A DNA stretch of 64,000 nucleotides from Delphinus delphis (GCF_949987515.2 NC_082687.1:24226148-24290147); one strand, 5' to 3'. Numbered from the stretch's first letter, positions 32,969 to 44,944 are shown. A program made the numbers and translations. Notes: generated from the sequence alone by a model not told the origin.

Positions 32969-35480
32969 TATTTTTTAAAGCATGCACCCATTTATTTACA
33001 TTACCACTAGAAAAATTAACTTGATTGCTCTAACTCTGAACCGTATCTTTTCCACTGAAGCAACTCTTTCATCATGTGATTTTGTTGTTGTTGTTGATAA
33101 CAGGGAATTTATGAGGAAGGCAACCATCACCTTATGGAAGAACAGACTGTTCTGAACTTCAGAAAATATATTACTACAGAAATTGGTGTTCAGAAAATCA
33201 AGTAAAAATGGCTGTGAGTTTATTTCTGTCCAATGGCATTTTTAACACTGAAAAGAATCAGAGTGGAGACAGAATCAGAGAGTCCTACACCAGCATATTT
33301 CTGCACGTTTTCTAGTAAACATAAGCACTCCACTGCCTTTATTTACATGGCCCTATTTTCATTCTACCTGTGTATTTTTAGGAAATTCAATAAAATATTT
33401 GCTCAAAAAGTATTCCGTACATGTGAAGGCCCGAGGTGCCAAGTCATACAAAGACCTGGATGCAAGAGAGGAGCAGGAAGTTGAATGAGTGAAAAGTGGT
33501 TGGGCAGAGAAGCACAAAAGGGAGGAAAAAAAAGCAGAATGACCCTTAACTTAAGAATGAGAGGAATCAGACCGCAACATGAAAAGCAGAAACTATTTTC
33601 ATAACTTCTTGTTCCTACCAATGATGTCTTGATTATCTGAAACCTCTGGGAAGCTGCCTGTGCTCACTTACACTTAGGCAAGGAATGAAGGAGATGGGAG
33701 CCTGTTTGGACGTTTTGGAAACATCCTCTTTGTGCAATTTCTGACTACCCATCTGTGCACTTCCCATCAGCCCCCATGCAACAAGCAACTACATTGTACT
33801 GAGAGTTCTTTCCGGTGTGTTTGAAACGATTGACTTAGTCTCCTTCAGGGATGCTGGTAGAGAGACTGGCCATCACAAGAGGATGCAGCTCTTGCATCTT
33901 CTTAGGAAGGGGCTCTAACTCAACAATCCATGTATACCCAAGAAATGCTCAGGGAACTCCTTGAAGGGAATTCTGCAGCCAAACATGTTTATTAAACTGA
34001 AGTGATGTTTTTCTGAGCAGTGAAATCATCAGCCAGATGCTCTGCTTAAAGATAAGGCAAAATTTTAATCTGCCCCTTGATATCCTGTCTTCAATTTCCA
34101 GGCTGAGTTTCTGAGAATTGCCTTTGCCTCAGGAGAGCTTGCTACATGTTAAAAGAAGGCCGTAAGGACAAAGGGTTCCTAAGCATCTAAGCGTACCCTA
34201 TATTCCTATTCACAGAAACAGTATTTCACATCACTTGTCTCTCATTCAGCTGGCTCTGAAGTGGAAACACCCATCCGCCTGCGTGCACTGTGAGAAATTC
34301 CTAGGTTTTGTTTCATGAATTTTTCATGGAAAGCAAAACAGGATTTTCTTTTTTTTCACCAGGAGATCTTTTGAAACATCTTGAACTTGCTTTGGGTATT
34401 TAATTGGATCCGTTTTCTGTAATGTTGCTTTCCGCCCTCCTGTTCCTTCTCTTATCCAAACCCCAAAGCCTTCAGCCACTGGCCCATTCAGGGCTCTGGT
34501 TTGATAGCCCTGCAATTGGAGGGTGCGGTGGGAGAAGAGGCCTCATACCTTTGTTTTTCTGGTTCTCCCTAACACCCTGGTGGCCTACTTGGGTGTCCCA
34601 CAAGCTCTCTGTGGAAAACAGTGTTTCCCATTTAGCAACAACTCCACCTAGCTCCTGAGCTATACTTAAGCAAGGGTGAGAGAGAGCTGCAATGATTGAA
34701 GCTGTGTTATGCCTTGCAAGAGAAGCCATTTTCTCCCCATGGTGGTGGCCCACAAAGTAATTCTTGCTTTTGCACTGGCAAGCCATGGGGTAGAGGGAAT
34801 GAAGTCATGCTATTTTCCGGTGTAACAAAAATGTAATCAGTGTTCAAAGGTATATTTTCAGGGGAAATTTTCAACAAAGTTGAAAGGGTGTTTTTCTGTT
34901 TTGTTTTTTTTTTAACCTAATAAAAAAGTATCCCAAAGAAAAATTTTTTACTTCCAAGGGCTTCTCAAAATGTTAGATTATCTTTTTCGGTGAGGAAATG
35001 GAAATACATTCTATGCAACTCAGAGTATCCGTATTCTCAGAGCGGCAGAAAAGGATCACAGGCTTTCCTATTTCTTCTTCAAAATAGACACCGTCTTTTG
35101 TGTTTTGTAATATTTATAGAAAAATATAGATCAACTAGATAGCCCAGCTTTTTAAGAATCTCAACCATTTAGAGTGTTTCCCCGAAGCATGCTGAAGGGA
35201 GAGGCGTGAATCTCAGCATTTGCATCTAGCATATTATGAGCTGAGTATAATTTCTTCTTCAATAATCAGTATGAGAAGCGTTCAGGCTATTTTTTCTAAG
35301 TATGAAATCGCTAAAATTGAACACTCACACCCATCCGTAAAAGCACTGTGATATGAAAAACTACTGGGGTCTGGATTCTCTTACAACATTTCAAAGCCAC
35401 CTTCCACCCCCATTCTAATACCATTGACCAGTTTTCCTTGTGCCCCATGGTACCCAATATCTGTGTCTATGGTTCAGTTA
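32969..35480. other. single-copy DNA, no gene seen
   Basis: About 2.5 kb. A short (TTG)n run lies at about 33081-33096. The frames at 34404-34658 (plus, 84 codons) and 34472-34786 (minus, 104 codons) overlap each other and show no known domain. No confident repeat. Confidence 0.45.
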
Positions 35481-35682
35481 AATTTCTTATAACATTTTAT
35501 TGTATAGATCATTATATTGGTTTGGTACATGTTTGTCTTCCATTTGAAAATATAAAGCCCTTAAGTTCCGTAATGATGCCTCAATTGCTGTGGAACTTCC
35601 AGGGTCAAGGTCACATCTAGAACTTACAGATGATTGATAAGTGTTTGTTGCAAGAAAGAATGAATGAATGGAACCCAAAACT
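35481..35682 (+). mobile_element. possible L2 3' end
   Basis: Weak LINE2 tail features: tgtcttccatttgaaaatat, ccttaagttccgtaatgatg, then gataagtgtttgttgcaaga and aatgaatgaatgg. Strongly diverged. Confidence 0.45.
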
Positions 35683-35698
35683 GACGTAAAGACCCCAA

Positions 35699-35800
35699 AA
35701 TATTTATATTTTTTAAAATAAATTATATGTATATATTAAATTATATGTATAATTTAAATTATATACAATATAGTTTTTTAAATAAATTATATATATGCTT
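35699..35800. repeat. AT-rich low-complexity tract
   Basis: Almost pure A/T with repeated aaattatatgtata and taaataaattatatata motifs. No TSD or family assignment. Confidence 0.8.
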
Positions 35801-35933
35801 TAAAAGACATCAAAAAGATAAAGGAAGGCACTTTGGGTACAGAATTTTGAAAGGAGAAAAATAATTTCTTGGCCTTATATGTATACTTTCTAAAGAAACT
35901 CCCTTTTTGAGAAGCAAACAATGCACATGTTTT

Positions 35934-36159
35934 ATTTCGTTTTTTGTTTTGTTTTGTTTTGTTTTTTGCGGTACGCGGGCCTCTCACTGTTGTGGCCTCT
36001 CCCGTTGCGGAGCACAGGCTCCGGACGCGCAGGCTCAGTGGCCATGGCTCACGGGCCCAGCCGTTCCACGGCATGTGGCATCTTCCCGGACCGGGGCACA
36101 AACCCGTGCCCCCTGCATCGGCAGGCAGACTCTCAACCACTGTGCCACCAGGGAAGACC
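35934..36159 (-). mobile_element. CHR SINE, short form, minus strand
   Basis: Plus strand: (gtttt)n tract, gcggtacgcgggcctctcac, down to ccaccagggaaga. The tail on its own strand is therefore (aaaac)n. Target-site duplication tgcacatgtttt at 35922-35933 and 36160-36171. High CpG retention (ccggacgcgcagg) indicates a fairly young copy. Confidence 0.96.
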
Positions 36160-36171
36160 TGCACATGTTTT

Positions 36172-38026
36172 TTATAAGATGGGGACATGAGGTGTGGTGG
36201 TAATGGGGAGAAGACAGCTGAGTCTGGGCCACCCTAGAGTCTGTTCTCAGAATAAGAGAGAAACCCCTTTCTAGGGTCCTCCTTCTTCACATTAGACCTT
36301 CTGCTCTGGGCTGCAACTTTCCCTTATTTTATCACACTTTTGCTAATGGAAAACCTTGTGTTTTTTGTAAAGGGCTAAACACTTGAGTGCACCATATTTG
36401 CCTACTTTGAATTCTACTGGTTGAAATAAAATGTTTTCCTTCCCTCCATTTCATATACTCAGAGAAATGGACACAGAGATGAAATGAACAATTGGTAGGA
36501 TTCACAGATATTATTATAGCATAAAAGACTTCTCTGGCATCAGATTTATAGACATATGAGAGCAAATTTCTTTCAAACAAAACAAATAAAAATAAACATT
36601 GTGTAATATATATACCATATATATATGATGTCCAATATATATGTTGTACATCACTGTAAATTAGGTATTCCTTTAGGAGAACATTCATGTTTGTAATTAA
36701 GAATATTCAAAGTTGGGCATCCAAAGCTAGAAGAGATCTATGAATTACAAAAAGCACGCTGTTATCCCAAAGAGAGATTTTATAAATAGAAGATTTTGTG
36801 TATAAGCCTATTTATCTGCCGCCTAGTAAAGAGTTGAGCACTGTCTAGAGAATGTGATCTAAGTAGGCAAACAATTCAGATAATGTAAATTGCAGTTTGA
36901 GGCCTAAAAAATACAGAAAACATGTTTAGTCTAAAAAAATATAGAGACCTAAAATGGCATGTAAATTCTGAGAAACATTTTTCTGAGACTGGGCAATATG
37001 GAAACACTGACGTATAAATTAAAATCAAAGAGACTTTGCAGTTTAAAATGGTGTGTCAAGGAAACCACTCCTAATGACTTGTCCCAAGCTCCCATTTAAT
37101 TCCCACGGACACATGCAAAATGAAAACAAAGGCAATTATCTATTGCTAGAGTTAGGGACAATTTTCATAAATGGAGCGAATCTGGAAAAAACACAAAAAT
37201 TCAGAGCCTAGCCATATTTTTACCTCTTGAAAAAGAGAAGCCTTATTTACCTAGAAGGAGAGGAGAAGACCCTTTTATGGCCATCCAGGTCAGTGACCCA
37301 ACGCCCTTTACTAATTAGAAAAGAGGCCATTTCCCTTCTCCTAGGCAGATGGTGTCTTCTCTGAGACCAGCAGAGTACTATATCCCCAACCACATGTTTG
37401 TTTTGAAGCTATATATCCCAGAAAAATAAAGGAGCAATAAAGATGTACTGGCGATTGCACGTTGCTTCCTGGGTGAACAGAGATAGGGAGAAGTAAATGG
37501 CAGTGTTTGCTGGAGGGATGGTGTCATGAATGCCATTGGTTTAATGTGTGAAAGAACATCTGTTGGTGTGGGAACCGGACGGTTTTCACTAGCTTTGCTA
37601 CCCTTCAAGGTCTTATGTTGTTGAGAGAAAATTGATGAAAGAAGATCCACACAGAGACATGTGCATTAGCAAAAAGTGTTGAAATATAAGGACAAAGGAA
37701 AAACATCCTATTAAATACCTAAACAGAAAACACAGGTTAGCTACAAGAAGGATGAAATCCGGTTGGCTTTTTTTTAAACGAGAAAGGTCCGAGGTAATAG
37801 AACCATAGCCACACACATTTTTCAGGAAAAAGTGTGGTCTGTGAACTAAAAGTTTGATATCCCAGCTAAGATGCTTCCAGTGTGAGAAGGCAACAGAATA
37901 TTTCTTCATATGTCAGGTCTAAAAACAAACAAACAAGAGTCACATGTCCTTCTGGAAAATATTAGAAGGCATAGTGGTCAAGATTTAATTCAAAGATAAA
38001 AGCCTAACTATTGGAAAGTATTCTAT
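36172..38026. other. single-copy DNA with a TATA-rich patch
   Basis: An imperfect (TA)n patch lies at about 36604-36650. Otherwise about 1.8 kb without recognised repeats. Frames near 36332-36688 and 37378-37909 on the minus strand have no known domain. Confidence 0.45.
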
Positions 38027-38039
38027 AAAAGAATGGTGG

Positions 38040-38452
38040 CACGACTTCCCTGGTGGCACAGTGGTTAACAATCTGCCTGCCAATGCAGGGGACATGGGTT
38101 CGATCCCTGGTCCAGGAAGATCCCACATGCTGCCGACCAACTAAGCCCGTGCACCACAACTACTGAGCCTGTGCTCTAGAGCCCACGAGCCACAACTACT
38201 GAGCCCATGCACCACAACTACTGGAGCCTATGCACTCTAGGGCCCATTTGCCACAACTGCTGAACCCACATGCTGCAACTACTGAAGCCCACGTGCCTAG
38301 AGGCCATGCTCTGCAACAAGAGAAGCCACCGCAATGAGAGGCCCGTGCACCGCAATGAAGAGTAGCCCCCGCTCACCGCAACTAGAGAAAGCCCGTGTGC
38401 AGCAACTAAGACCCAACACAGCCAAAAATAAATTTGAAAAAAAGAAAAAAAG
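38040..38452 (+). mobile_element. CHR SINE, long form with expanded internal repeats
   Basis: Head cacgacttccctggtggcac, a canonical B-box (gggttcgatccctgg), then a long middle in which the ccacaactactgagccc-type unit recurs at least five times (38152, 38190, 38211, 38251 and 38273 regions), giving about 410 bp instead of the roughly 315 bp of the long copy at 17889. Tail aaaaataaatttgaaaaaaag. Target-site duplication aaaagaatggtgg at 38027-38039 and 38453-38465. It lies inside the left target duplication of the L1 that follows. Confidence 0.93.
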
Positions 38453-38470
38453 AAAAGAATGGTGGTAGAA

Positions 38471-39337
38471 CCACAATGAGATATCACCCCACATCTGTCA
38501 GAATGGCTATTATCAAAAAAGGACCCAAAAAACAAGTGTTGGCAAGGATGTGGGGAAAAGGGAACACTTGTGCACTGTTGGTGGGAATGTAAATTGGTGC
38601 AGCCACTGTGGAGAACAGTATGGAGCTTTCTCAAAAACTAAAAATAAAACTACCATATGATCCAGCAATCCCACTTCTGGGTACTTACCTGAAGAAAACA
38701 AAAACACTAATTTGGAAAAATATATGCACCCCTATGTTCAGTGCAGGATTGCTCACAATAACCAGCATATGGAAGCAACCTAAGTGTCCATTGACAAATG
38801 AGTGAATACAGAAGATGTGGTATATGTATACACAATGAAATATTACTTAGTCATAAAAAAGAATAAAATCTTGCCATTTGAAACAACATGGATGAAGTTG
38901 AGAGTATTATGCTAAGTGAAATAAGTCAGACAAAGAAAGACAAATACTGTATGATTTCACTTATATGTGGAGTCTAAAAAACAAACAAAACTCATAGATA
39001 CAGAGAACAGACTGGTGATTACCAAAGGGGAGGATGGTTGGAGAGTGGATGAAATGGATGGAGGGGATCAAGAGGTACAAACTTCCAGCTGTAAAATAAA
39101 TAAGTCATGGGGATGTAATGGTGACTATAGTCTATAATATCATATTGCAAGTTTGAAAGTTGCTCTCATCACAAGAAAAAAATTTTGTAACTTTGTATGG
39201 TGATAGATGGTGACCATACAAACTAGACTTATTCTGATGATCATTTCACAACGTATGCAAATGTTAAATCATGATGTTGTATACCTGAAACTAATGGAAT
39301 GTTACATTTCAATCATACTTCAATAAAAAAATGCTTT
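38471..39337 (+). mobile_element. 5'-truncated L1
   Basis: Starts at ccacaatgagatatcacccc in ORF2 and ends with the 3' UTR (aggtacaaacttccagctgt, gttgtatacctgaaactaat, aatcatacttcaataaaaaa). Target duplication: aaaagaatggtggtagaa (38453-38470) and aaaagaattatggtagaa (39338-39355), two mismatches, broken on the left by the later SINE. ORF2 remnants are interrupted. Confidence 0.9.
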
Positions 39338-39464
39338 AAAAGAATTATGGTAGAATACCCTGAATCTATTAAACACAGTTTTCTAAGTAATAATATAAAT
39401 AAGTAGAAAAATGAAATGCAAATTTCCCAAGCAAATTTCAAAGATCAAACATATAAGCTAACTG

Positions 39465-39690
39465 TAATAGTAGTAACTTCTATTGATTGTTCGAATGTGC
39501 TAGACACTCTTACTGTGAGAACTCATTTAATCTCAACAATAAAACTTACAAGATGGGTACCATTATTATCCCTATTTTCCAGATGAGAAAATGGAGGCAA
39601 AAAGAGGTTCAGTAAATTGCCCTAGGTTACATAACTAGAAACTGTATACAATAGCCTGAATTTACAAATATAAGATTTTTTAAACTTAGA
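39465..39690 (-). mobile_element. MIR SINE, minus strand
   Basis: Complement of MIR: tgtgctagacactcttactg, actcatttaatctcaacaat, gggtaccattattatcccta, ttttccagatgagaaaatgg, then ggttacataactagaaactg. Confidence 0.85.
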
Positions 39691-39799
39691 AATTGGGAGA
39701 AGTGGGTAGTAAAATCCCTTACATGTATTATACATAGCTTAAATGAAGGTGGCTAGAATCTCACTCTTTCCTTCTTTCCCCCCAAAACATTATTTTCCC

Positions 39800-40260
39800 A
39801 GCTCTCACCATTCCCCTAAGTGGCCAACTGTTCATCCAATACTCAAGTCAGAAACTAGGAATTATTTCAATTATTTCCTTTCCTGCATAATCCATATTTA
39901 ACCTAACAAAAGTTCCATCAACTCTACTTTCAAAATGTCTCTTCTTCATCCAATTTGCTCATTTCTACCATCACATCCTTAGCCCAAGTATCCATCATTC
40001 TTCCCACCTCTGACTGCTTCTATAACTTCCTAATTGATCTCCCTAACTTTTGTCTTTGCCTCCTTTGATAGACCCTTCATGCAGCAACCATAAGACATGG
40101 CACCATCCTTAAAATTCTCCAATTGCTACCCACTGCTCTTGGAACAGAATTCTGACTCCTTTTTGTGTCCTAAGAAGCCCTGCATGTTCTGGTCCCCGCC
40201 TACTGCTCCCACCTTACCCTGAATTTAGTGTGCCCCTGTCAGCCTTTGCCATCTTCAGTT
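39800..40260 (+). mobile_element. L2 3' region
   Basis: LINE2 non-LTR element in the plus direction: catttctaccatcacatcct, ttcctaattgatctccctaa, aattctccaattgctaccca, ggaacagaattctgactcct, aagccctgcatgttctggtc. This covers the end of the L2 ORF. No open frame remains. Confidence 0.75.
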
Positions 40261-40417
40261 TCCAAGACTTCACGAAATATTGAAATAATATAATGAACAC
40301 ATTTGCATCAACATGTGTACCTCTCTACACTCCAGTTACTACTGGACAGTTGGAATAAATGTTGGGTCTAACTGGATAGAAAGTTATAGGATAATTACAA
40401 TATTAATAAAACAAGAT

Positions 40418-40662
40418 GAGTGAAATAGTTGAGGGAAATTAAGAGGTACAAACTTCTAGTTACAAAATAAATGAGCCATGGGGATGAAATGTACAATGTG
40501 GAGAATATAGTCAACAATAATGTAACGCTTTGATGGTGACAGATCATTACTATACTTAATGTGATGATCATTTTAACATGCATAGAAATATTGAATCACT
40601 ATGTTGTGTACCATGGGGAACTAATATAATGTTGTAGGTCAATTATACTTCAACAAACAAAA
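40418..40662 (+). mobile_element. L1 3' UTR piece (L1MA-like)
   Basis: Shows ttaagaggtacaaacttcta, gagccatggggatgaaatgt, tagtcaacaataatgtaacg, gatgatcattttaacatgca, then tcaattatacttcaacaaac. An old L1 3' UTR with an A-rich end. Confidence 0.75.
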
Positions 40663-41035
40663 AACTCATAGAAAAAGAGATCAAATTTGTGGTTACCAGA
40701 GGTGGGGGGTGGAGGAGGGGGAATTAGATGAAGGTGGTCAAAAGGTACAAGCTTCCAGTTATAAGAAAAATAAGTACTAAGGATACAATGTACAACATGA
40801 TTAATACAATTAACACTGTTTTATGTTATATATGAAAGTTGTTAAACGAGTAAATCCTAAGAGTTCTCATCACAAGGAAAAATATTTTGTTCATTTCTTG
40901 TATTTTATATCTTATGTGAGATGAGGAAAGTTCACTAAGCTTATTGTAATAATCATTTCATGATGTAAGTCAAATCATTATGCTGTACACCTTAAATTTA
41001 TACAGTGCTATATCTCAATTATATTTCAAAAAAAC
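40663..41035 (+). mobile_element. second L1 3' UTR piece (L1MA-like)
   Basis: Starts in aaaactcatagaaaaagaga, then gtggttaccagaggtggggg, caaaaggtacaagcttccag, tcctaagagttctcatcaca, and ends gctatatctcaattatattt. It lies head to tail with the preceding L1 3' UTR, either two insertions or an old tandem. Confidence 0.75.
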
Positions 41036-41114
41036 CTGAAAGACAAAAAAATTATTCAAACAAGGGCAAAATTTGTCAACTGTCACCAAAAGTCTATAAA
41101 AAATAAGTCCATAG

Positions 41115-41335
41115 GGCTTCCCTGCTGGCGCAGGGGTTGAGAGTCTGCCTGCCGATGCAGGGGACACAGGTTCGTGCTCCGGTCCGGGAAGATCCCACAT
41201 GCCACAGAGCGGCTGGGCCCATGAGCCATGGCCGCTGAGCCTGCATGTCCAGAGCCTGTGCTCCGCAACGGGAGAGGCCACAACAGTGAGAGGCCCGTGT
41301 AATGCAAAAAACAAAAAAAAAATTAAATTAAAAAT
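41115..41335 (+). mobile_element. CHR SINE, short form
   Basis: ggcttccctgctggcgcagg head, the body to gagaggcccgtgtaatgcaa, and an A-rich tail with aaattaaattaaaaat. Target duplication ataagtccatag (41103-41114) and ataaggccatag (41337-41348), one mismatch. Confidence 0.95.
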
Positions 41336-41384
41336 AATAAGGCCATAGTTGTAAATACTTTTATTAAAAATAAAGACTATAAAT

Positions 41385-42331
41385 AAATTTTAAAATGGGC
41401 AGAAGATCTAAATAGACGTTTCTTTGAAGAAGACATACAAATGGCCAAAAGGCACATGAAAAGATGCTCAACATCGTTAATTATTAGAGGTATGCAAGTC
41501 AAAACTACCGTGAGGTACCAACTCACACTGGTCAGAATGACCACCATCAAAAAGTCTACAAAAAATAAATGCTGGAGAAAAGGGAACCCTCCTAACTGTT
41601 GATGGGAATGGAAATTGGTACAACCACTATGGAGAACTGTATGGAGGTTCCTTAAAGAACTAAAAATAGAACTAACATATGACACTGCAATTCCACTCCT
41701 GGGCATAAATCCAAAGAAAATTGCAATTCAAAAAGATACATGCACCCCAATGTTCATTGCAGCAATATTTACAATAGCCAAGGCATGGAAGCAACCTAAA
41801 TGTCCATCGACAGATGAATGGATAAAGAAGATGTGGTGTAGATAGATACATAGATACATAGATATTGGAATGGAATATTACTTAGTCATAAAAAAGAATG
41901 AAATAATGCCATTTGCAGCTACTTGGATGGACCTAGAGATTATTATAATAAATGAAGTAAGCCAGACAGAGAAAGACAAATATCATACAATATTGCTTAT
42001 ATGTGGATTCTAAGAAAAAAAGATACCGATGAACTTATATACAAAACAGAAATAGACCCACAAACATAGAAAACAAACTTATGGTAAAACCAAAGAGGAA
42101 AGGTGGGGAGGGATCAATTAGGAGTTTGGGATTAACAGATACACACTACTATATATTAAATAGATAACCAACTAGGACCTACTGTATAGCACAGAGGACT
42201 ATACTCAATATTCTGTAATAACCTATAAGGGAAAAGGATCTGAAAAAGAATATATATAGCTGAATCACTTTGCTATACACCTGAAACTAACACAACATTG
42301 TAAATCAATTGTACCTCAATAAAAAAAAAAT
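41385..42331 (+). mobile_element. 5'-truncated L1
   Basis: From ttaaaatgggcagaagatct in ORF2 through ggcataaatccaaagaaaat and the 3' UTR (ctactgtatagcacagagga, gctgaatcactttgctatac, gtacctcaataaaaaaaaaa). ORF2 pieces are interrupted and the Cys-rich motif region is shortened (the GGTGTGG part is missing near 41578). An internal tagatacatagatacataga run lies at 41839-41862. No clear target duplication. Confidence 0.88.
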
Positions 42332-43020
42332 AATTAGTTAATTTAAAAAGTCACACACAAAATATTAGAAAAATGTAATGCTATTTAAAAGGGTAAATTC
42401 TTAGAACTATAAATTATATCATTTCCATTTCTGCTTATTTAAAAAAAACTAAGAAGAAGCAAAAAAATTAAAAAATGAAAACAGAAAAAACTATAAAAAT
42501 TCAATCAAGGAAAAATTAAATGGAATAACAAATTTATTGTGAGAAAGAAGATATAGGAACATATAGGGATGAATTATTTTAATTTTTTAAAAACTTTTAG
42601 ATTGTAGAAAACGCTATGGTAATAAAATTTAAATCTTAATATTTAGTGCTGGTTCCACAGGGAGATGTTCAGTGGTATTTGATGAATACACAAATTGTGT
42701 AGAAATATATTACTTGCCTTAAGAAATAGAAAGCCTGAAAAGAGCAATAACCATGGGGGGAGTGGTGGGAAGAGAATATTTTATTCTATCAAAGAATTAA
42801 CTCAAATTCCCAAACCCTTTCATTCAGTAAAACTGAGCACTTACTGTATGCCAGGAACAACTCTAGACACTGGGACTATATCCACTCTTCCACACCAAAA
42901 AGTAACCCTGTCGTTATATAAAGTTTCATTCTTTTCCTAGTATCAACCTGTTAACAGATACTAGAATACTAAAAATATTAGATACTATTTTTTAAATTGA
43001 GCATATGATAAGCTTGCCTT
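42332..43020. other. A-rich DNA, mostly unrecognised
   Basis: A-rich throughout. A short MIR/L2-like patch, actgagcacttactgtatgc then aactctagacactgggacta, lies near 42830-42880. Parts may be old L1 too diverged to call. Confidence 0.4.
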
Positions 43021-43196
43021 TACAAGTCAAATCTGTAGAGAAGATTTATTCAATAAATGGTGCTAAGAAAATTTGTTACCTCTTTTTAAGTCAAGTTCCT
43101 AGCTATTACATATGCCACAGAAATGGTAGATGGAATGATAAATTTGATGTGTCAAAAATTTTTAAAGGCAATCATTAATATCAAGAAGAAATTTTT

Positions 43197-43493
43197 TTTT
43201 CCTGCGTACCAGGCACTTTATTTATTTAACATCTTCATTGGAGTATAGTTGCTTTACAATGTTGTGTCAGTTTCTGCTGTATAACAAAGTGAATCAGCTA
43301 TACGTATACATATATCCCCATATCCCCTCCCTCTTGAGTGTCCCTCGCACCCTCCCTATCCCACCCATCTAGGTGGTCACAAAGCTGATTTCCCTGTGCA
43401 ATGCAGCTGCTTCCTACTAGCTATCTATTTTACATTTGCTAGTGTATATATGTCAATGCTACTCTCTCACTTCGTCCCAGTTTACCCTTCCCC
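43197..43493 (-). mobile_element. young L1 3' end, minus strand
   Basis: Complement of an L1 3' UTR: cattggagtatagttgcttt, gtgaatcagctatacgtata, ccccatatcccctccctctt, the C-rich strand of the G-rich tract, and a stop at tttacccttcccc. Target-site duplication aagaagaaattttt at 43183-43196 and 43494-43507, exact. Only about 300 bp were inserted. Confidence 0.92.
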
Positions 43494-43728
43494 AAGAAGA
43501 AATTTTTGATGAACTTTTATCTGAATTCAGTACTCAGAACTTCTAAGTTTAACTGCAACGAAAGAAATCACAGAGCAAAAAATATATACTAGAGTTAATT
43601 AGATAAAAACACAGAACTTCAAAAATGTATAAACAAAATTAAAACCAAACTAAAAGAATCTTACCATAAATATGACAATAGTCAATGTTCTTATAATATA
43701 CAAATTTATTAAAAAAATCAATAAAACA

Positions 43729-43931
43729 GGGCTTCCCTGGTGGCGCAGTGGTTGAGAGTTTGCCTGCCGATGCAGGGGACGCGGGTTCGTGCCCCGGTCT
43801 GGGAAGATCCCACATGCCGCAGAGCGGCTGGGCCCGTGAGCCATGGCCACTGAGCCTGCGCGTCTGGAGCCTGTGCTCTGCAGCGGGAGAGGCCACAACA
43901 GTGAGAGGGCCGCGTACCGCAAAAAAAAAAA
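43729..43931 (+). mobile_element. CHR SINE, short form, youngest-looking copy
   Basis: Near-consensus body with CpG sites retained (gacgcgggttcgtgcc, ggccgcgtaccgc) and a pure poly-A tail. The target duplication aaaaaaatcaataaaaca (18 bp) is perfect at 43711-43728 and 43932-43949. A-box and B-box are legible. Confidence 0.97.
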
Positions 43932-43985
43932 AAAAAAATCAATAAAACAAACCCTAACAACCATGACAGGGAACTAGTTTAAAGA

Positions 43986-44555
43986 CCACAAACAGAAAGG
44001 GAAGCTCACTGGGGTAATGCTACTAATGTTTCTTCCTGTAACCAATACTGGTGCTGGTCAGAGTTAGTCTTTTCTTAAAATCTTCAGCATTGAAAATGCC
44101 ACTCATTGTTTCCAGTTAGAAGGCAGTTTTGAAATGTAAAACTGAAATGGTTAACTAAATGTGATCACAGAACGTTCCGTTGTTGGGTGGGCCGTAGCTT
44201 ACACGTATGGGAAGAATTGCATTTGGGAAGAAATATCCAAGTAATATTTATAAGTGAAGGACTCTGATCCATCAGTTAAAACTAAGAAAGGGTTATAACA
44301 ATCATTGTATGCTGCTCCCTGAATTAAGATCCTAATATATTGCTGTGGGCAAAAGGAGCAATAAAATACCAAAGACATCAAAGGTGAAAATGTCATTCAA
44401 AACAAGAGTGGACAGTCCCTATATACTATATGCAGTACTAATGGTCACTGACCCTCCAGAAAAAAGGGAAAGAGGATGATCTTGGGGTTTGGGAGGCTTA
44501 TGAAAATAAACTTTAGAAAGCAAGATTCTTTCTCACAGATGCAAAATTAAAACAA
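43986..44555. other. single-copy DNA, nothing recognised
   Basis: No repeat or exon identified. Confidence 0.45.
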
Positions 44556-44790
44556 TAATAATAAATGTCCTATGTGTTTACTGTGAGCCAGGCAGTGTGT
44601 TAAGTTCGTTCAATATGTTTTCCCATTTGGTCTTCCCAACCAGCTTACGAGGGAGGCATTGTCCCAGCCCATGTTACAAGGGAGGAAACGGTTCTCTGAG
44701 CTTGAGATCACACAGCTGGGACTGCCAAGGTGGGCCTGTCTGACTCCAGAACACATGCTCTTAGCTGTCAGCATCTTTCGGCTGTGGAAA
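44556..44790 (-). mobile_element. MIR SINE, minus strand
   Basis: Complement of MIR: tgtgtttactgtgagccagg, tcccatttggtcttcccaac, atgttacaagggaggaaacg, gagatcacacagctgggact, cagaacacatgctcttagct. Confidence 0.85.
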
Positions 44791-44944
44791 CAAGCAACAT
44801 GGACTTGTCTACGCATATTAGACCTAGGAGACACTCCTTGAAATTTCAAAGAGGAAAACCCAAGGTCAAGTAGTCTGATCCATGGTAGCACCAGTGGAAT
44901 TTCCTTCCCTGAGAGGCAGAGAAGGATGAAACACAGCGTATTCA

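Larger units (their letters stand above)
43021..43985 (+). mobile_element. old L1 ORF2 fragment, interrupted by two insertions
   Basis: Plus-strand remnants: caataaatggtgctaagaaa, attacatatgccacagaaat, then after the first insertion caacgaaagaaatcacagag, cagaacttcaaaaatgtata and aatatacaaatttattaaaa. Split by an L1 3' end (43197-43493) and a CHR SINE (43729-43931). Heavily mutated. Confidence 0.65.

Noticed and set aside
32726..33010. Recurring peptides of 65-100 codons at SINE positions
   Set aside because: All are translations of CHR SINEs, mostly antisense, and the same peptides recur at 35787-36232, 41015-41314, 43639-43964, 48041-48465 and 56588-56972.
43729..43931. tRNA gene candidates in SINE heads
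   Set aside because: The A-box and B-box are present, but the 3' half does not fold as a tRNA and the body continues into the SINE.
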